Of a stretch of 41,794 bases of DNA, positions 1 through 10,717 are shown in pieces (position 1 is the first letter of the stretch; each line of letters begins with the position of its first letter). Both the position numbers and the translations under genes were made by a program. The notes below the pieces were generated by a model. The model saw only the letters and a program-made list of their open reading frames with translations. It was not told the DNA's origin and ran no database searches. The stretch comes from an uncultured beta proteobacterium (lineage in GTDB: Bacteria > Pseudomonadota > Gammaproteobacteria > Burkholderiales > Burkholderiaceae_C), in contig CAIMXF010000292.1 of assembly GCA_903845345.1 (NCBI GenBank), positions 1 through 41,794 on the forward strand, given 5' to 3'.

Positions 1-1
1 C

Positions 2-490
2 TACAAGCGTTTGCGGGTTGTCCAAACGTCTTGTTTGATAAAGCATGCGCTACCAACTCTAGTCAAGGTGAGGACAATGATTGCAACCAACGCGAATCCT
101 GTGAGATCGGTCAAAAGCTGGGCGCCGGTGCCAGCGGCGATGCGACGTTGGCAGGAGTCTAGCGCCGGCCTGAGGCATGTGGGAACAACGATCTCAGAAC
201 ATCCTGCAAAAGGTGTTCGCAGCTGCGGCCAAGTGCTTTGGGCGACTGCATTGAATGACTCGCAAGTCGGCCTCGCTTGGGGATGGGCATGTCTCCACGG
301 CGAGGTTGTTGTTATGACCGACCCGATGGGGGTCGCCACGAACCTTGCACTTGTTGACGACGAATCGGGACAGCCGCTGACTGCAAGTCAGGTGATGTGC
401 TGCCTAAATTCGGTGATCTACGGCCTGCCCTGGCGGGACACGATACGTAGCGCAATGGACGTCCGACCCCAAGCCCCGAATCTGAGCTGA
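2..490 (+). CDS. RsaM/TofM-like (DUF4902-like) quorum-sensing modulator, 5' end possibly outside window
   Basis: Open frame from window edge to TGA at 488-490; C-terminal pattern WGWACLHGEVVV...GVATNLALVDDESGQPL...LPWRDTIRSA resembles the RsaM/DUF4902 family from memory; adjacent to a LuxR gene. Confidence 0.45.
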   Translation, partial: YKRLRVVQTSCLIKHALPTLVKVRTMIATNANPVRSVKSWAPVPAAMRRWQESSAGLRHVGTTISEHPAKGVRSCGQVLWATALNDSQVGLAWGWACLHGEVVVMTDPMGVATNLALVDDESGQPLTASQVMCCLNSVIYGLPWRDTIRSAMDVRPQAPNLS

Positions 491-504
491 CGGGGCCCCG
501 TCAG
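487..504. repeat. 18-bp perfect palindrome CTGACGGGGCCCCGTCAG containing the stop codon of the upstream ORF
   Basis: 9-bp arms with no loop, no T-tract. Confidence 0.8.
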
Positions 505-582
505 ACGTGTTTAACTGATTTCAAGTCTGAAGCGACCCAGACGGCCCAAAGCCTTTTTGCAGCCCCAAATTCTTCGGGGTGA

Positions 583-1317
583 TCATTCGCACTGAATGAG
601 GCCGAGCTTTATCGCTCGCAAGATTGCTTCATATTTAGTCGAGCAGCCAAGCCTTTGCATTGCCCTTCGCAACAGCAAGGTCGCATGATGCTCCGAGAGG
701 GACATTGCCATTCCAACTTCCCAGGACGTCTTGCCATCCATGGTCCACCGGAGTGCTTCAAGCTCGCTTCGTGCCAGAGACAAAGCGTTATCCGACCCTG
801 GCGGCGTTGGCAAGGAAAGCTCGAACGCAGCTGCCTGCGCGTGCGACGCGAACTCTAATAGATCTTGGGAAATTCGCTTGAAGTGCGGAACACGCTCGGG
901 TCGGTCGTAGCTCCAATCCGCACCAAATACGAAATGGCGACCCCGCCCTGGATGCATTGCGACGGCAACACCACTTCTATATCCAAACGCGGCTTGATGC
1001 TCCCAAAGCTCCTCTTCCCTAGCCGACGCATATGCACGACGATCCCACACAAGTGGAGCACTTGATCGCTTGCAATGTTGGCAAACGGGATCGATCCGAC
1101 TCGTGTCCTGGTTTAGGAATTCCTCAGCGAACCCCTCAGGGGTATTGGAGACGCTTTGAAACTCACTCATAGTCGGAGAGTGGTCCGTGACCACCATGGC
1201 AGCGACGATCTCGAAGCCTAGACTCTGTCCAAAAGCGACGATCTGTCGACGGTAGTCTTTCACGCTAGTGGCGTGCAGTACCTCAAGGCACTTCCGGTTG
1301 AACAAAGAGTCTGTCAT
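583..1317 (-). CDS. LuxR family regulator with autoinducer-binding-like N-terminus and C-terminal HTH
   Basis: MTDSLFNRKCLEVLHATS...; RIDPVCQHC, W and G positions fit the AHL-binding domain; C-terminal LARSELEALRWTMDGKTSWEVGMAMSLSEHHATLLLRRAMQRLGCSTKYEAILRAIKLGLI is a LuxR-type HTH. Confidence 0.85.
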   Translation of the reverse strand: MTDSLFNRKCLEVLHATSVKDYRRQIVAFGQSLGFEIVAAMVVTDHSPTMSEFQSVSNTPEGFAEEFLNQDTSRIDPVCQHCKRSSAPLVWDRRAYASAREEELWEHQAAFGYRSGVAVAMHPGRGRHFVFGADWSYDRPERVPHFKRISQDLLEFASHAQAAAFELSLPTPPGSDNALSLARSELEALRWTMDGKTSWEVGMAMSLSEHHATLLLRRAMQRLGCSTKYEAILRAIKLGLIQCE

Positions 1318-1538
1318 CGCCTGTCCGCTCGCATTTTCATCGCACCCTGCTGCGTTTCGTGCCGATGTGGTCACGTGGGCCCATACCCCCTGACGCATCC
1401 CGGCACGGGAGTTCTCGACCGGAACCCCTCGCCAACACGGTAGCACCCGCTTTTGGTGCGGGCATCACCTGGACACGGTATGCCCTGCCTCCTAGCTTCC
1501 CGCGAGGAGGTTACCGCTGTCGTGGAAGTGGCAGTGGG

Positions 1539-2711
1539 CTACTGCGCCGCGCGCTTGGCCAGCTGGCGCGCCACGAACGTGAGCGCGGCAGCGGTGAGGA
1601 CGGCCGACAGGAGGACGCTCGGCGCGACGTCGAGCATGGTGATGGGCGCGTTCTTGAGGACGCGGTTCATGAGCGTGGTCTGCGCGATGGACGGCACCCA
1701 CAGGTTCCACGCGGCCTCGCCTTCCTCGTTGAACAGGCCGACCAGGGGGGCCATCGTGAAAGCCATCGTGAGCAGCACCATGTTGGCCTGGGCTTCCTTG
1801 ACGGTCTTGCAGCGGATGGCGACGGCCATCATCAGCGCCGCGATCATGGCGGCGAGCGGCGCGAGCAGGCCGATGAAGGACGCGGCCTCGACCCAGCCGA
1901 AGCGGAACAGCGCGGCGAGCGATTCGCTGCGCAACAGGCTTTGCGCGGGCAGGAAGCTCAGGCACGACAGCACGGCGATGAGCAATCCCAGCGCGAACAC
2001 CGCCGCCCACTTTCCGATCACCAGCGCCCCGCGCGACGCGGGCGTGGCGAGCAGCGGTTCGAGCGAGCCGCGCTCGCGTTCGCCGGCGGTGGTGTCGAGT
2101 GCCGCGGTGAGCGCGCCGTAGAGGACGGCCATCAGCACGAACACCGGCACGATGTTGGTCATCTGCGCGGCGCGGGCGGCGTTGTCGGCGATGTCGTGCT
2201 CGTCGATCCGGCTCACGGTCATGATGGACGGCGCGACGCCGTGGGCGATGAGTCGCAGCGACGCCTGCTCCTGGTCGAAGCCCTGCAGCAGCTGCGCGAC
2301 CGGACTGACGGCGGCCTGCGCGCGACCGTTGGCGCTGCTGTAGAAGAGTTCGATGCGCGGCTGTTGTCCGTGCGCGAGGTCGTCCTCGAAACGGGACGGC
2401 ACGATCACCACCGGATCGCCGAGCTTGCTCGCCTTGAGCTGCGCCTCCCAGTCGGCCGGCGCGGCCTTGACGGTGAAGGTCTGGCGTTCGATGTAGTTGC
2501 GCAGCGTCGGCGCGCCGTCGAGGCCGATGACGACGATCTCGCGCGTCTCGGCCCGCTTCTCGTACTTGCCCACCAGCGACGACAGCAGCACCAGCATCAG
2601 CGGTCCCATCAGCACGGAGCTGATGAACACGGCCATCAGCGTGCGGCGGTCGCGCAACGCATCGCGCAGCTCCTTGACGAACACGATCCACGCGGCTTGC
2701 GGCATCTTCAT
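1539..2711 (-). CDS. ABC-2 type (NatB-like) transporter permease
   Basis: MKMPQAAWIVFVKELRDALRDRRTLMAVFISSVLMGP... with multiple TM segments and TTAGERERGSLEPLLATPASR motif; ATGA overlap with ATPase gene. Confidence 0.88.
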   Translation of the reverse strand: MKMPQAAWIVFVKELRDALRDRRTLMAVFISSVLMGPLMLVLLSSLVGKYEKRAETREIVVIGLDGAPTLRNYIERQTFTVKAAPADWEAQLKASKLGDPVVIVPSRFEDDLAHGQQPRIELFYSSANGRAQAAVSPVAQLLQGFDQEQASLRLIAHGVAPSIMTVSRIDEHDIADNAARAAQMTNIVPVFVLMAVLYGALTAALDTTAGERERGSLEPLLATPASRGALVIGKWAAVFALGLLIAVLSCLSFLPAQSLLRSESLAALFRFGWVEAASFIGLLAPLAAMIAALMMAVAIRCKTVKEAQANMVLLTMAFTMAPLVGLFNEEGEAAWNLWVPSIAQTTLMNRVLKNAPITMLDVAPSVLLSAVLTAAALTFVARQLAKRAAQ

Positions 2712-3469
2712 TGCGGCTGGCCCTCCGTTGCGAACGCGAGGCGGACGAAGGCGTCCTCGAAGTCGTCGCAGCCCGCCTGCTCGCACAGGCTCGCGACAGT
2801 GCCGTCGGCCACGTGCTTGCCGCGCGACACGACGACGACGCGGTCGCACAGCCGTTCCACCTCCTGCATGATATGCGTGGAGAAGACGATGCATTTGCCC
2901 GTCTCGTCGCGCAGCACGCGCAGGGCCTCGCGCAGCGCACGCGTGGCGACCACGTCGAGGCCGTTGGTCGGCTCGTCGAGCACGATGTTGTCGGGGTCGT
3001 GCACGAGCGCGCGCGCCAGCGCCGTCTTCATGCGCTCGCCCTGGCTGAAGCCGTCGGTACGCCGGTCGAGCAGCGACTCCATCTCGAGCAGGCGGCCCAG
3101 ATGTTCGCAGCGCGCCTGCGCCACGTCGTCGGCCACGCCGTGGAGGCGGCCGTGGTAGACGATGTTCTCGCGGGCGGTCATGCGCGGATACAGGCCGCGT
3201 GCGTCGGACAGCACGCCCAGCCGCGCACGCACGCCTTGCGGGTCTTCGCGCATGTCGATGCCGTCGACGCGGATCGTGCCGCTGTCGGGCGTCACCAGCC
3301 CGACGAGCATGCGCAGGCTCGTCGTCTTGCCGGCCCCGTTGGGGCCCAGCAGTCCGGTGATGACACCGTCCTGCGCGTGCAGCGTCATGCCGTCGACGGC
3401 CACGACCGTGCGCGCCTGGCGGCCGCGGCCGCTCGTGAACTGCTTGCGCAGGTTGTCCATCGCGATCAT
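2708..3469 (-). CDS. ABC transporter ATP-binding protein (NatA-like)
   Basis: Walker A GPNGAGKTT, FSQGERMK signature, Walker B NIVLDEPTNGLD. Confidence 0.93.
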   Translation of the reverse strand: MIAMDNLRKQFTSGRGRQARTVVAVDGMTLHAQDGVITGLLGPNGAGKTTSLRMLVGLVTPDSGTIRVDGIDMREDPQGVRARLGVLSDARGLYPRMTARENIVYHGRLHGVADDVAQARCEHLGRLLEMESLLDRRTDGFSQGERMKTALARALVHDPDNIVLDEPTNGLDVVATRALREALRVLRDETGKCIVFSTHIMQEVERLCDRVVVVSRGKHVADGTVASLCEQAGCDDFEDAFVRLAFATEGQPQ

Positions 3470-4986
3470 CGCGACTCCTTGTTGGCGGGCGGCGTGGCGT
3501 CCTCGGGCGCGCGGGGGGACGCGTCGTCGAACCGGTTCGGATCGTTGTCGGCCGGCTTCGCGCGCGCGGGCAGCGGCGGCTGGAATGCGAGCGGGCGCGG
3601 CACCTTGGCGGCGCAGCTCGTGTCGACGGCCTGCGCCTCGGCGTCGGTGGCGGCATTGATGAAGTGGAAGACGGCGTCGCGCATGCAGGCGATGCCGGTG
3701 ACGTTGTGGCCGTTGTTGGCGACGACCACCGAGCGCGCGTTCGGACCGAGCGCCTTGGCCACGCGCTCGGCGTGGCGTGGCGGCGTCACGGGGTCGATGC
3801 CACCGGACAGCAGCAGCACCGGCGCGGCACTGCGCGGTATCGTGTAGAACGCCGCCGGCACGTCGCCGCGCGGCCAGTTCGCGCACGCGGCGCGGTACAG
3901 GCCGCGCGCGCCCTCGTCGCTGCCGGCGCCGTTGGCGGACGCCATGCGCGGTGCGTCCTCGGCGCAGATGACGGAGAAGTGCTCGCCTTCGGCGATGTCG
4001 GCGCCGCCTGCGGCCAGGGCCAGCAGCGGCTCGAAATGGCCCGCTGCGGCCTGCTCGATCGCGTGCGGCAGGATCGCGCCGAGCACCGGCGAGTACAGGC
4101 CGGGACGCACGAGGCTGCGCAGCGCCTCGCGCGTCATCGTCACCTGCCGCGTCTCGCCGGTCACTGGACCGACGAAGGTGACGGGCCTGGGCATGGCGGC
4201 GAGCAGGCCTTGCCATGTCTGCGCGAGCTTCGGATACGTCAGCGCGCAGGCCTTGTCGGCCGCACAGTCGCGAAACAGCGCGGCCAGCGCGGCGTCGGCA
4301 TCGGCGTCGTCCGAGTCGGGCAGCACCATGTCCGGCGGCGCGACGCCGTCGATCATCACGCGCCGCACATGCTGCGGATAGGCCCGCAGGTATTCGAGCG
4401 ACGCCCGCGTGCCGTAGCTGATGCCCAGCAGGTTGATCCTGTCGGCGCCGAGCGCTTCGCGCACGGCGTCGGTGTCGGCCCTCGCGATGGTGGTGGTGTA
4501 GAAGCGCAGGTCGCCCCAGGGCAGCTTCTGCAGCGCGACGCGGCAGTCGTCCAGCGCGGCGATCGCGCGCGCACGGTCGAGCGCGCGCCCCAGCGACTCC
4601 TCGGCCGTCGGCTCGTCGCACTTGAGCGGCGCGCTGTGGCCGGTGCCGCGCTGGTCGATCAGCACCAGGTCGCGCCGCGCGCCCAGGCGCGCGGTGAGGT
4701 GATCGATCACGCCGGCCAGTTCGATGGCGCTCTGGCCCGGGCCGCCGGCGAAGAAGAAGATCGGGTCGGGCAGCTTCTGGCGCGCGAGCGCCGGAATGAC
4801 GACGACGTGCAGGTCGATCTGCGTGCCGTCGGGCCTGGCCGGATCGAGCGGACGCTTGAGAACGCCGCATTGCGCGTCGTGACCGAGGCCGGTCAGCCGG
4901 CAGGTGTGCAGCGTCAGCGGGGCGGCTTGCGACGCGGCGCCGGCCAGCAGCGCGAACGCCGCCACGACCGCCGCGCGCCACGGCAT
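3466..4986 (-). CDS. alpha/beta hydrolase (tripeptidyl aminopeptidase/proline iminopeptidase-like), secreted
   Basis: Signal peptide MPWRAAVVAAFALLAGAASQA; FFFAGGPGQSA, DQRGTGHS, GISYGTRASLEYL nucleophile elbow; C-terminal GGIDPVTPP and NNGHNV. Confidence 0.88.
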   Translation of the reverse strand: MPWRAAVVAAFALLAGAASQAAPLTLHTCRLTGLGHDAQCGVLKRPLDPARPDGTQIDLHVVVIPALARQKLPDPIFFFAGGPGQSAIELAGVIDHLTARLGARRDLVLIDQRGTGHSAPLKCDEPTAEESLGRALDRARAIAALDDCRVALQKLPWGDLRFYTTTIARADTDAVREALGADRINLLGISYGTRASLEYLRAYPQHVRRVMIDGVAPPDMVLPDSDDADADAALAALFRDCAADKACALTYPKLAQTWQGLLAAMPRPVTFVGPVTGETRQVTMTREALRSLVRPGLYSPVLGAILPHAIEQAAAGHFEPLLALAAGGADIAEGEHFSVICAEDAPRMASANGAGSDEGARGLYRAACANWPRGDVPAAFYTIPRSAAPVLLLSGGIDPVTPPRHAERVAKALGPNARSVVVANNGHNVTGIACMRDAVFHFINAATDAEAQAVDTSCAAKVPRPLAFQPPLPARAKPADNDPNRFDDASPRAPEDATPPANKESR

Positions 4987-4994
4987 CCGGCGGC

Positions 4995-5375
4995 TCACGC
5001 TTGCGCGGAGGCGGTGCCCGCCCCCTTCTTGAGCGTGGCCGCGTCGAGCTTGGCCAGGTCGTCGAAGCCGCCGATGAACTGGCCGTCGACGAAGATCATC
5101 GGGAACGTGGTCCAGCCCGTCCACAGCTTCAGCGGCAGGCGCTTGCGCCATTGGCTGGCGTAGTTGCCGTACTCGATGTACCTGTACGCGACGCCGGCGG
5201 CGTCCAGCCACTGGCGGGCCTTCTTCGGGAACGGGTTCCAGGCCATGCCGACGACCACCACCGCGTTCGCGGCGACCGCGGCCTCCACTTCGGCGATGAC
5301 CGCGCGGCCCTCGTCGGCAATGCGGGCGCGGATCGCGGGATGGACGCGGGAGTCGTCGAGGATCTGTCTGGTCAC
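4995..5375 (-). CDS. glutaredoxin-like protein (GTG start inferred)
   Basis: VVVVGMAWNPFPKKARQWLDAAGVAYRYIEYGNY...TTFPMIFVDGQFIGGFDDL glutaredoxin fold pattern. Confidence 0.75.
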   Translation of the reverse strand: MTRQILDDSRVHPAIRARIADEGRAVIAEVEAAVAANAVVVVGMAWNPFPKKARQWLDAAGVAYRYIEYGNYASQWRKRLPLKLWTGWTTFPMIFVDGQFIGGFDDLAKLDAATLKKGAGTASAQA

Positions 5376-5566
5376 GTTGGCACCGACTGTGGTTGGGCTG
5401 GATCGCCAGCGTAGCAGAGCGGCCGCGCGCCGCCACCGTCGTTCGACCCCGATATCCGTCGATCCGTCGCCACCCGCGCTCGTGCAGGGTCGGCGCGTTT
5501 TGGGCATCATGGGCGCCGGTTCGCGTCGCGTCAGTCCGGCGCGTGCCTCATTCACGAAAGACCGTC

Positions 5567-6175
5567 ATGAAGCTCTACTACAGCCCCGGCGCCTGCTCGC
5601 TCGCCTCCCACATCGCCCTGTGCGAGGCCGGCGTCAAGTTCGAACTGGTCAAGACGGCGCTGCAGACGCACACCCTGGCCGACGGCACCGACTTCTACCA
5701 GGTCACCGCCAAGGGCCAGGTGCCGCTGCTCGAGCTCGACGACGGCGAGCGCCTGTCCGAAGGCCCGGTGATCCTGCAGTACATCGCCGACCACGCGCCC
5801 GGCACCGGCCTCGCGCCGGCGGCCGGCACGATGGCGCGCTATCGCGTGATGGAGTGGCTCAACTTCGTCACCAGCGAGCTGCACAAGGGCTTCTCGCCGC
5901 TGTTCAACGGCAAGATGCCGCAGGAGGCCAAGGAGATCTTCGCCGCGCGACTGAAGGACAAGTTCGCCTACGTCGACCGCCAGCTCGAAGGCAAGGACTA
6001 CCTGACGGGCACCCGGTTCTGCGTGGCCGACGCCTATCTGTTCACGATGACCCAGTGGGCCGAAGGCCGCGGCATCGACCTGTCGGGCTTTCCGAACGTC
6101 GAGGCCTTCATCGCGCGCACGAAGGCGCGTCCCGCGGTGCGCGACGCGATGAAGGCCGAAGGCCTCATCAAGTGA
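5567..6175 (+). CDS. gstA: glutathione S-transferase
   Basis: MKLYYSPGACSLASHIALCEAGVKFELVKTAL... typical bacterial beta-class GST. Confidence 0.93.
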   Translation: MKLYYSPGACSLASHIALCEAGVKFELVKTALQTHTLADGTDFYQVTAKGQVPLLELDDGERLSEGPVILQYIADHAPGTGLAPAAGTMARYRVMEWLNFVTSELHKGFSPLFNGKMPQEAKEIFAARLKDKFAYVDRQLEGKDYLTGTRFCVADAYLFTMTQWAEGRGIDLSGFPNVEAFIARTKARPAVRDAMKAEGLIK

Positions 6176-6184
6176 CCCGACGGA

Positions 6185-7402
6185 TCAGCCGACCGCCTTC
6201 GGCGTGACCTTGCTGGCCGACTCCTTGGCGAGCACGCGGGCGCGCTCGACGTCGGCGTCGTGCGCCAGCGCCACGCCCATGCGGCGCTTGACGAAGCTCT
6301 CGGGCTTGCCGAACAGGCGCACCTCGGTCTGCGGCACGCGCATCGCGTCGGCCAGGCCGTCGAAGCGGAGCGCCTTCGCGTCGACGCCGCCGTAGATCAC
6401 GGCGCTCGCGCCCGGGCTCTTCAGCGACACGTCGACCGGCAACCCGAGGATCGCGCGGGCGTGCAGCTCGAACTCGTTCTGCCACTGCGTGATCATCGTC
6501 ACCATGCCGGTGTCGTGCGGGCGCGGGCTGACCTCGCTGAACCACACGTCGGCGCCCTTGACGAACAGCTCGACGCCGAACAGCCCCTGGCCGCCGAGGT
6601 CGTCGGTGACCGCCTTGGCGATGCGCTCGGCGCTCGCGAGTGCGGCCGGATCCATGCGCATCGGCTGCCAGCTCTCGACGTAGTCGCCCTTGACCTGCAC
6701 GTGGCCGATCGGCGCGCAGAAGCTCGTCTGCATCGCGCCGTTGGCGCCCAGCGAGCGCACGGTCAGCAGCGTGATCTCGTAGTCGAAGTCGATGAAGCCC
6801 TCGACGATCACCCGGCCGTGGCTCACGCGGCCGCCGGCCATGGCGTAGTCCCACGCGGCCTTCACGTCGGCCGGGCCGTCGATCCTGCTCTGGCCCTTGC
6901 CCGAGCTGCTCATCACCGGCTTGACGATGCACGGGTAGCCGATCTTGTCGTCGATCGCGGCCTGCAGCTCTTCCAGCGAATCGCAGAACACGTACGGGCT
7001 CGTCGGCAGCGCCAGCGTCTCGGCGGCCAGGCGGCGGATGCCTTCGCGGTCCATCGTCAGGCGCGCGGCGCGCGCGGTGGGGACCACGCGCACGACGCCT
7101 TCGGCTTCCAGCGCCTGCAGTTCATGCGTGGCCAAAGCCTCGATCTCGGGCACGACGAGGTCGGGCTTCTCGCGTTCGATCAGCGCGCGCAGCGCCACCG
7201 GATCGCTCATCGTGATCGTGTGCGCGTGGTGCGCCACCTGCTGGCCGGGCGCGTTCTCGTAGCGGTCGACGGCGATCGTCTCGACGCCCAGGCGTTGCAG
7301 CGCGATCAGCACTTCCTTGCCGAGCTCGCCGCTGCCCAGCAGCATCACGCGGGTGGCGGCAGGGCTCAGGGGCGTGCCGAGGGGCTTGTTGTAGGTTGTC
7401 AT
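6185..7402 (-). CDS. purT: formate-dependent phosphoribosylglycinamide formyltransferase
   Basis: [48 protein letters not shown]... ATP-grasp, SSSGKGQS. Confidence 0.95.
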   Translation of the reverse strand: MTTYNKPLGTPLSPAATRVMLLGSGELGKEVLIALQRLGVETIAVDRYENAPGQQVAHHAHTITMSDPVALRALIEREKPDLVVPEIEALATHELQALEAEGVVRVVPTARAARLTMDREGIRRLAAETLALPTSPYVFCDSLEELQAAIDDKIGYPCIVKPVMSSSGKGQSRIDGPADVKAAWDYAMAGGRVSHGRVIVEGFIDFDYEITLLTVRSLGANGAMQTSFCAPIGHVQVKGDYVESWQPMRMDPAALASAERIAKAVTDDLGGQGLFGVELFVKGADVWFSEVSPRPHDTGMVTMITQWQNEFELHARAILGLPVDVSLKSPGASAVIYGGVDAKALRFDGLADAMRVPQTEVRLFGKPESFVKRRMGVALAHDADVERARVLAKESASKVTPKAVG

Positions 7403-7430
7403 GATGGTCGGGAGGTCGAAAGGAAAGGGA

Positions 7431-9023
7431 TCAGGCCTTGGTCGGCGCCCTGAACACGGCGTCGCAGCTGGCGCGTTGCGGGTCGCCATCCGGCAGCTTC
7501 GTGCAGAGTCCGTGCACCTGCGCGCTCAGGTGGTCGACGACCGCCTGGTGCTTGCCGTCGGCGTTCCACTTCGCGAGCTTGGCGCCCAGGCGTTGCAGCG
7601 AGCGGCCGCTGCGCTGGTCGAACGCGTTGGACTGGCCGCCGGCCTCGTTGAACACGGCCTGCGCGGTCGCTTCGATGCGCTTCGAATCGTCGGGCGCCAG
7701 GTCGACCAGCGCGCTCAGGTAGGCCGTGCCCCACTGCAGGCGCGTGGCCGGGCCTTCGCTCTTCTCGAAGGCCTGCTGGTACCACCGCAGCGCCTCGGCG
7801 TTGTGGCCCTGCTTGCGCGCATTGGCGCCGAGCTCGCTCATCAGGTAGTACGGCGAATGGCTCTTGGCGAGACTCGACTTCAGCAACGTCGCCGACTCGG
7901 TCCACAGGCCGGCTTCCTCGAGCAGCTGCGCGGTGGTCGGGATCACGGCCTGGCGCTCGAACGCGTTGGTGGTCTCGCGGTCGGTGGCGGCGGCGGTGTC
8001 GCGGACTTCCCGGACGAGCGTCGGCGGCAGCTTGGGATGCATCGTGTCCTTGGGCTGGTCCAGGCGGGCGAGGTCGACGCGCGCGAACAGCGCGTCGAGG
8101 CGGTCGCCGCGCGACAGCGTCTTGTCGGCCTGCAGGCGCACCAGCGACGTGTCGAACGACGCGACCAGCTTCGCGCGCTCCGGGCCGGGCGTGGGCGCGA
8201 GCGCGGTGACGAGGTCGGACGCGCTGTTGGTCAGCACGTCCATGTAGGTGCGGCTCAGCGCCGGGTCGGCCAGCACCTGCGCGACGCGCGCACGCGTGGC
8301 GGCGTCGGGCGACGGCGCGTTCTTCTCGTCGCCGTCCCCGATCGACTTCAAAGCCAGGCGCGTGCACGCCGCCGATTCCGTCGCCGGGCAGGCCGCCGCG
8401 AGCTTGCGCAGCAGCGGGCCGCGTTCGGCCGCGGGCACGGCCTGCGCGCCCTCGTCGGTGTCCCACGAATAGAACGCCAGCAGGCGCCACTCGCCGCCCG
8501 TCAGCGGCTTGCCGGCACGCGCGTCGGCCAGCACCGTCGCGATCGGGCGGCCGCTGGCCATGCCCAGCTGCAGCAGCTGCAGCACCTGCGCGGCGTCGAC
8601 CTCGCCCGGCAGGCGCGTCAGTTCCTTGCGGTCGGGGCTGAACAGGATCAGCGTGGGGTAGCCCGACACCTTGAACTTCGTGCCCAGCTTCTGGGCGCCG
8701 GGCGCGTCGCCGTCGAGGTGCACGGCGACCAGGCTCCTGGCCTGTTCGGCGAAGTCCTGGCGATTGAACAGCGTCGCCTTCAGCTGGTTGCACGGCGGGC
8801 ACCACACGGCGCCCCAGTACAGCAGCACGGGCTTGTTCTGCGCCTTGGCGGCGGCGAAGGCCTTGTCGATGTCGGCGTCGCTGGTGGCGTCCTGCCAGGC
8901 CACGTTGCCGGGCGGCGGGCCGTCGGCGGCGCGGGCGGCGATGCCCGGGCCGGCCAGCGTCGCGGCGAGCGCGAGGGCCAGGGCGGAAGCCTTCAGGGTG
9001 CGGGAATGCGGCAGGCGGCTCAT
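7431..9023 (-). CDS. thioredoxin-fold secreted protein
   Basis: Signal peptide then [23 protein letters not shown] (WCPPC) and [10 protein letters not shown]; long helical C-terminal region. Confidence 0.85.
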   Translation of the reverse strand: MSRLPHSRTLKASALALALAATLAGPGIAARAADGPPPGNVAWQDATSDADIDKAFAAAKAQNKPVLLYWGAVWCPPCNQLKATLFNRQDFAEQARSLVAVHLDGDAPGAQKLGTKFKVSGYPTLILFSPDRKELTRLPGEVDAAQVLQLLQLGMASGRPIATVLADARAGKPLTGGEWRLLAFYSWDTDEGAQAVPAAERGPLLRKLAAACPATESAACTRLALKSIGDGDEKNAPSPDAATRARVAQVLADPALSRTYMDVLTNSASDLVTALAPTPGPERAKLVASFDTSLVRLQADKTLSRGDRLDALFARVDLARLDQPKDTMHPKLPPTLVREVRDTAAATDRETTNAFERQAVIPTTAQLLEEAGLWTESATLLKSSLAKSHSPYYLMSELGANARKQGHNAEALRWYQQAFEKSEGPATRLQWGTAYLSALVDLAPDDSKRIEATAQAVFNEAGGQSNAFDQRSGRSLQRLGAKLAKWNADGKHQAVVDHLSAQVHGLCTKLPDGDPQRASCDAVFRAPTKA

Positions 9024-9185
9024 CGAGGAAGTCTCCAGGGATACGGAAGTGCGGCCCGCGGCACGACGGCGACCGGCGGGTCGGGGCGAGGCGCGGGCGG
9101 GGCGGCGCGGACAGCTATTGTCCGCGACCTCCGGCACGCGGGCACGCGCATGCTCGTGCCCGCGACGAGGATACGGTCGCGACGC

Positions 9186-9926
9186 TCACGCCGCCAGGTC
9201 GGGCGGCGCCGCATCCGGATCGCCCAGCGCCTGCTGCGTCGACTCCTCGGCCGGCTCCGGCGTCGCGCGCGCCAGCGCCATCCAGGTGGCGAAGGGCAGC
9301 CGCAGCGCGCGCCGCGGGGCGGGACGCAGCACGTCCAGCACGCCGTCGCGCTCGCCCATCACGCCGTAGTCCTCGGGCACGTCGTCGGCGTCGCCGATGC
9401 CTTCGGCCAGCACGTACCAGCACTCGCGCGCCATCTGCCGGTAGGCCTCGCCCTTGGCCGGCCGGCGCAGGTCGCCGAGCAGGTCGGCACGTCGCACCTT
9501 GATCTCGTGGACGATGGGCTCGAGGTAGTCCTCGACGGTGGTGTTGCGCACCGAGAACAGGTCGGGCCGCGAGACCGTCCATTGCCCGGTGCCGAGCGTG
9601 TCGTCGCCGATGCGCACGCGCAGCGACAGCCCGCGCCACGCGATGCGGCCGGCGCGCTGCATCGCGACGGCGACGCGGCCGATCAGCGCCTCGTGGGCGT
9701 CGCGCGCCGCACGGTTGCGCGCGAGCGTGGCCGCCAGCACCGCGATGCCGGCGTCGGTGACGCGAAGCGTCTCGCGGCCGTCGCCGTCGCGCAGCCGCTC
9801 CACCCAGCCGGCCGCCAGCAGCTCGACCTCGACGAGATCCTGGCTGGGCCAGCCCGCCGAGCGCCAGATCGCGCGCAGGCGTCGGCGATGCAGTTCGGTC
9901 AGGGAGGGCGAGGGGGTGGCGAGCAT
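9186..9926 (-). CDS. hypothetical protein with possible PD-(D/E)XK nuclease-like (MmcB-like) core
   Basis: RPDLFSVRNTTVEDYLEPIVHEIKVRRADLLGDLRRPAKGEAYRQMARECWYVLAEG; D...EIK pattern; N-terminal region looks winged-helix-like. Confidence 0.5.
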   Translation of the reverse strand: MLATPSPSLTELHRRRLRAIWRSAGWPSQDLVEVELLAAGWVERLRDGDGRETLRVTDAGIAVLAATLARNRAARDAHEALIGRVAVAMQRAGRIAWRGLSLRVRIGDDTLGTGQWTVSRPDLFSVRNTTVEDYLEPIVHEIKVRRADLLGDLRRPAKGEAYRQMARECWYVLAEGIGDADDVPEDYGVMGERDGVLDVLRPAPRRALRLPFATWMALARATPEPAEESTQQALGDPDAAPPDLAA

Positions 9927-10011
9927 CGCAAAAGTATCCGTTTACTACCCGCTCATGGCGTGAGCTTCGAACAATGGAGGCGTCATTTCACCCAGCCAGA
10001 AGGAGACGACC

Positions 10012-10590
10012 ATGGCCAGGAAGATTCTGATGATCTGCGGGGATTTCGGCGAGGACTACGAGACGATGGTGCCGTTCCAGGCCTTGCAGGCCGTCGGCCA
10101 CGTGGTGCACGCGATCGCGCCCGACAAGAAGGCCGGGGAGTACGTGACGATGGCGATCCACGACTTCGACGGCGCGCAGACCTACAGCGAGAAGCCCGGC
10201 CACCGCTTCACGCTCAACGCGAGCTTCGCCGACATCCGCGCCGAGAGCTACGACGCGCTGGTGGTGCCCGGCGGCCGTGCGCCCGAATACCTGCGCATGA
10301 ACCCGCGGGTCGTCGCGATGACGACGCATTTCCTGGCGGCCGGCAAGCCGGTGGCCGCGATCTGCCACGGCGCGCAGCTGCTCGCGGCCACCGGGCTGAT
10401 CAAGGGCCGCAAGGTGTCGGCCTATCCGGCGTGCCAGGTCGAGGTCGAGCTGGCCGGCGCCGAGTACATGGGCATCGCGGTCGACCAGGCGGTCACCGAC
10501 GGCAACCTCGTCACGGCGCCCGCCTGGCCGGCGCATCCGGCCTGGATCGCGCAGTTCCTGGCGGTGCTCGGCACGCGGATCGCGCTGTAA
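10012..10590 (+). CDS. DJ-1/PfpI family protein
   Basis: [25 protein letters not shown]...[15 protein letters not shown]...[11 protein letters not shown]. Confidence 0.93.
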   Translation: MARKILMICGDFGEDYETMVPFQALQAVGHVVHAIAPDKKAGEYVTMAIHDFDGAQTYSEKPGHRFTLNASFADIRAESYDALVVPGGRAPEYLRMNPRVVAMTTHFLAAGKPVAAICHGAQLLAATGLIKGRKVSAYPACQVEVELAGAEYMGIAVDQAVTDGNLVTAPAWPAHPAWIAQFLAVLGTRIAL

Positions 10591-10717
10591 AGCCACGATT
10601 GCGCCGTTGGCAAGCCGACGCCGACGGGCGTACATTGGCCGCAGGGGCGTCGCTTCCTGCGCCGCCTTTCAGAGAGCCGCGCGCACCTGGCGACCCGGCC
10701 TGGCCAAGGAGACAAGC

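Noticed and set aside
1359-3158. 599-aa plus-strand ORF
   Set aside because: Antisense to ABC transporter genes, repetitive H/R/Q/G composition.
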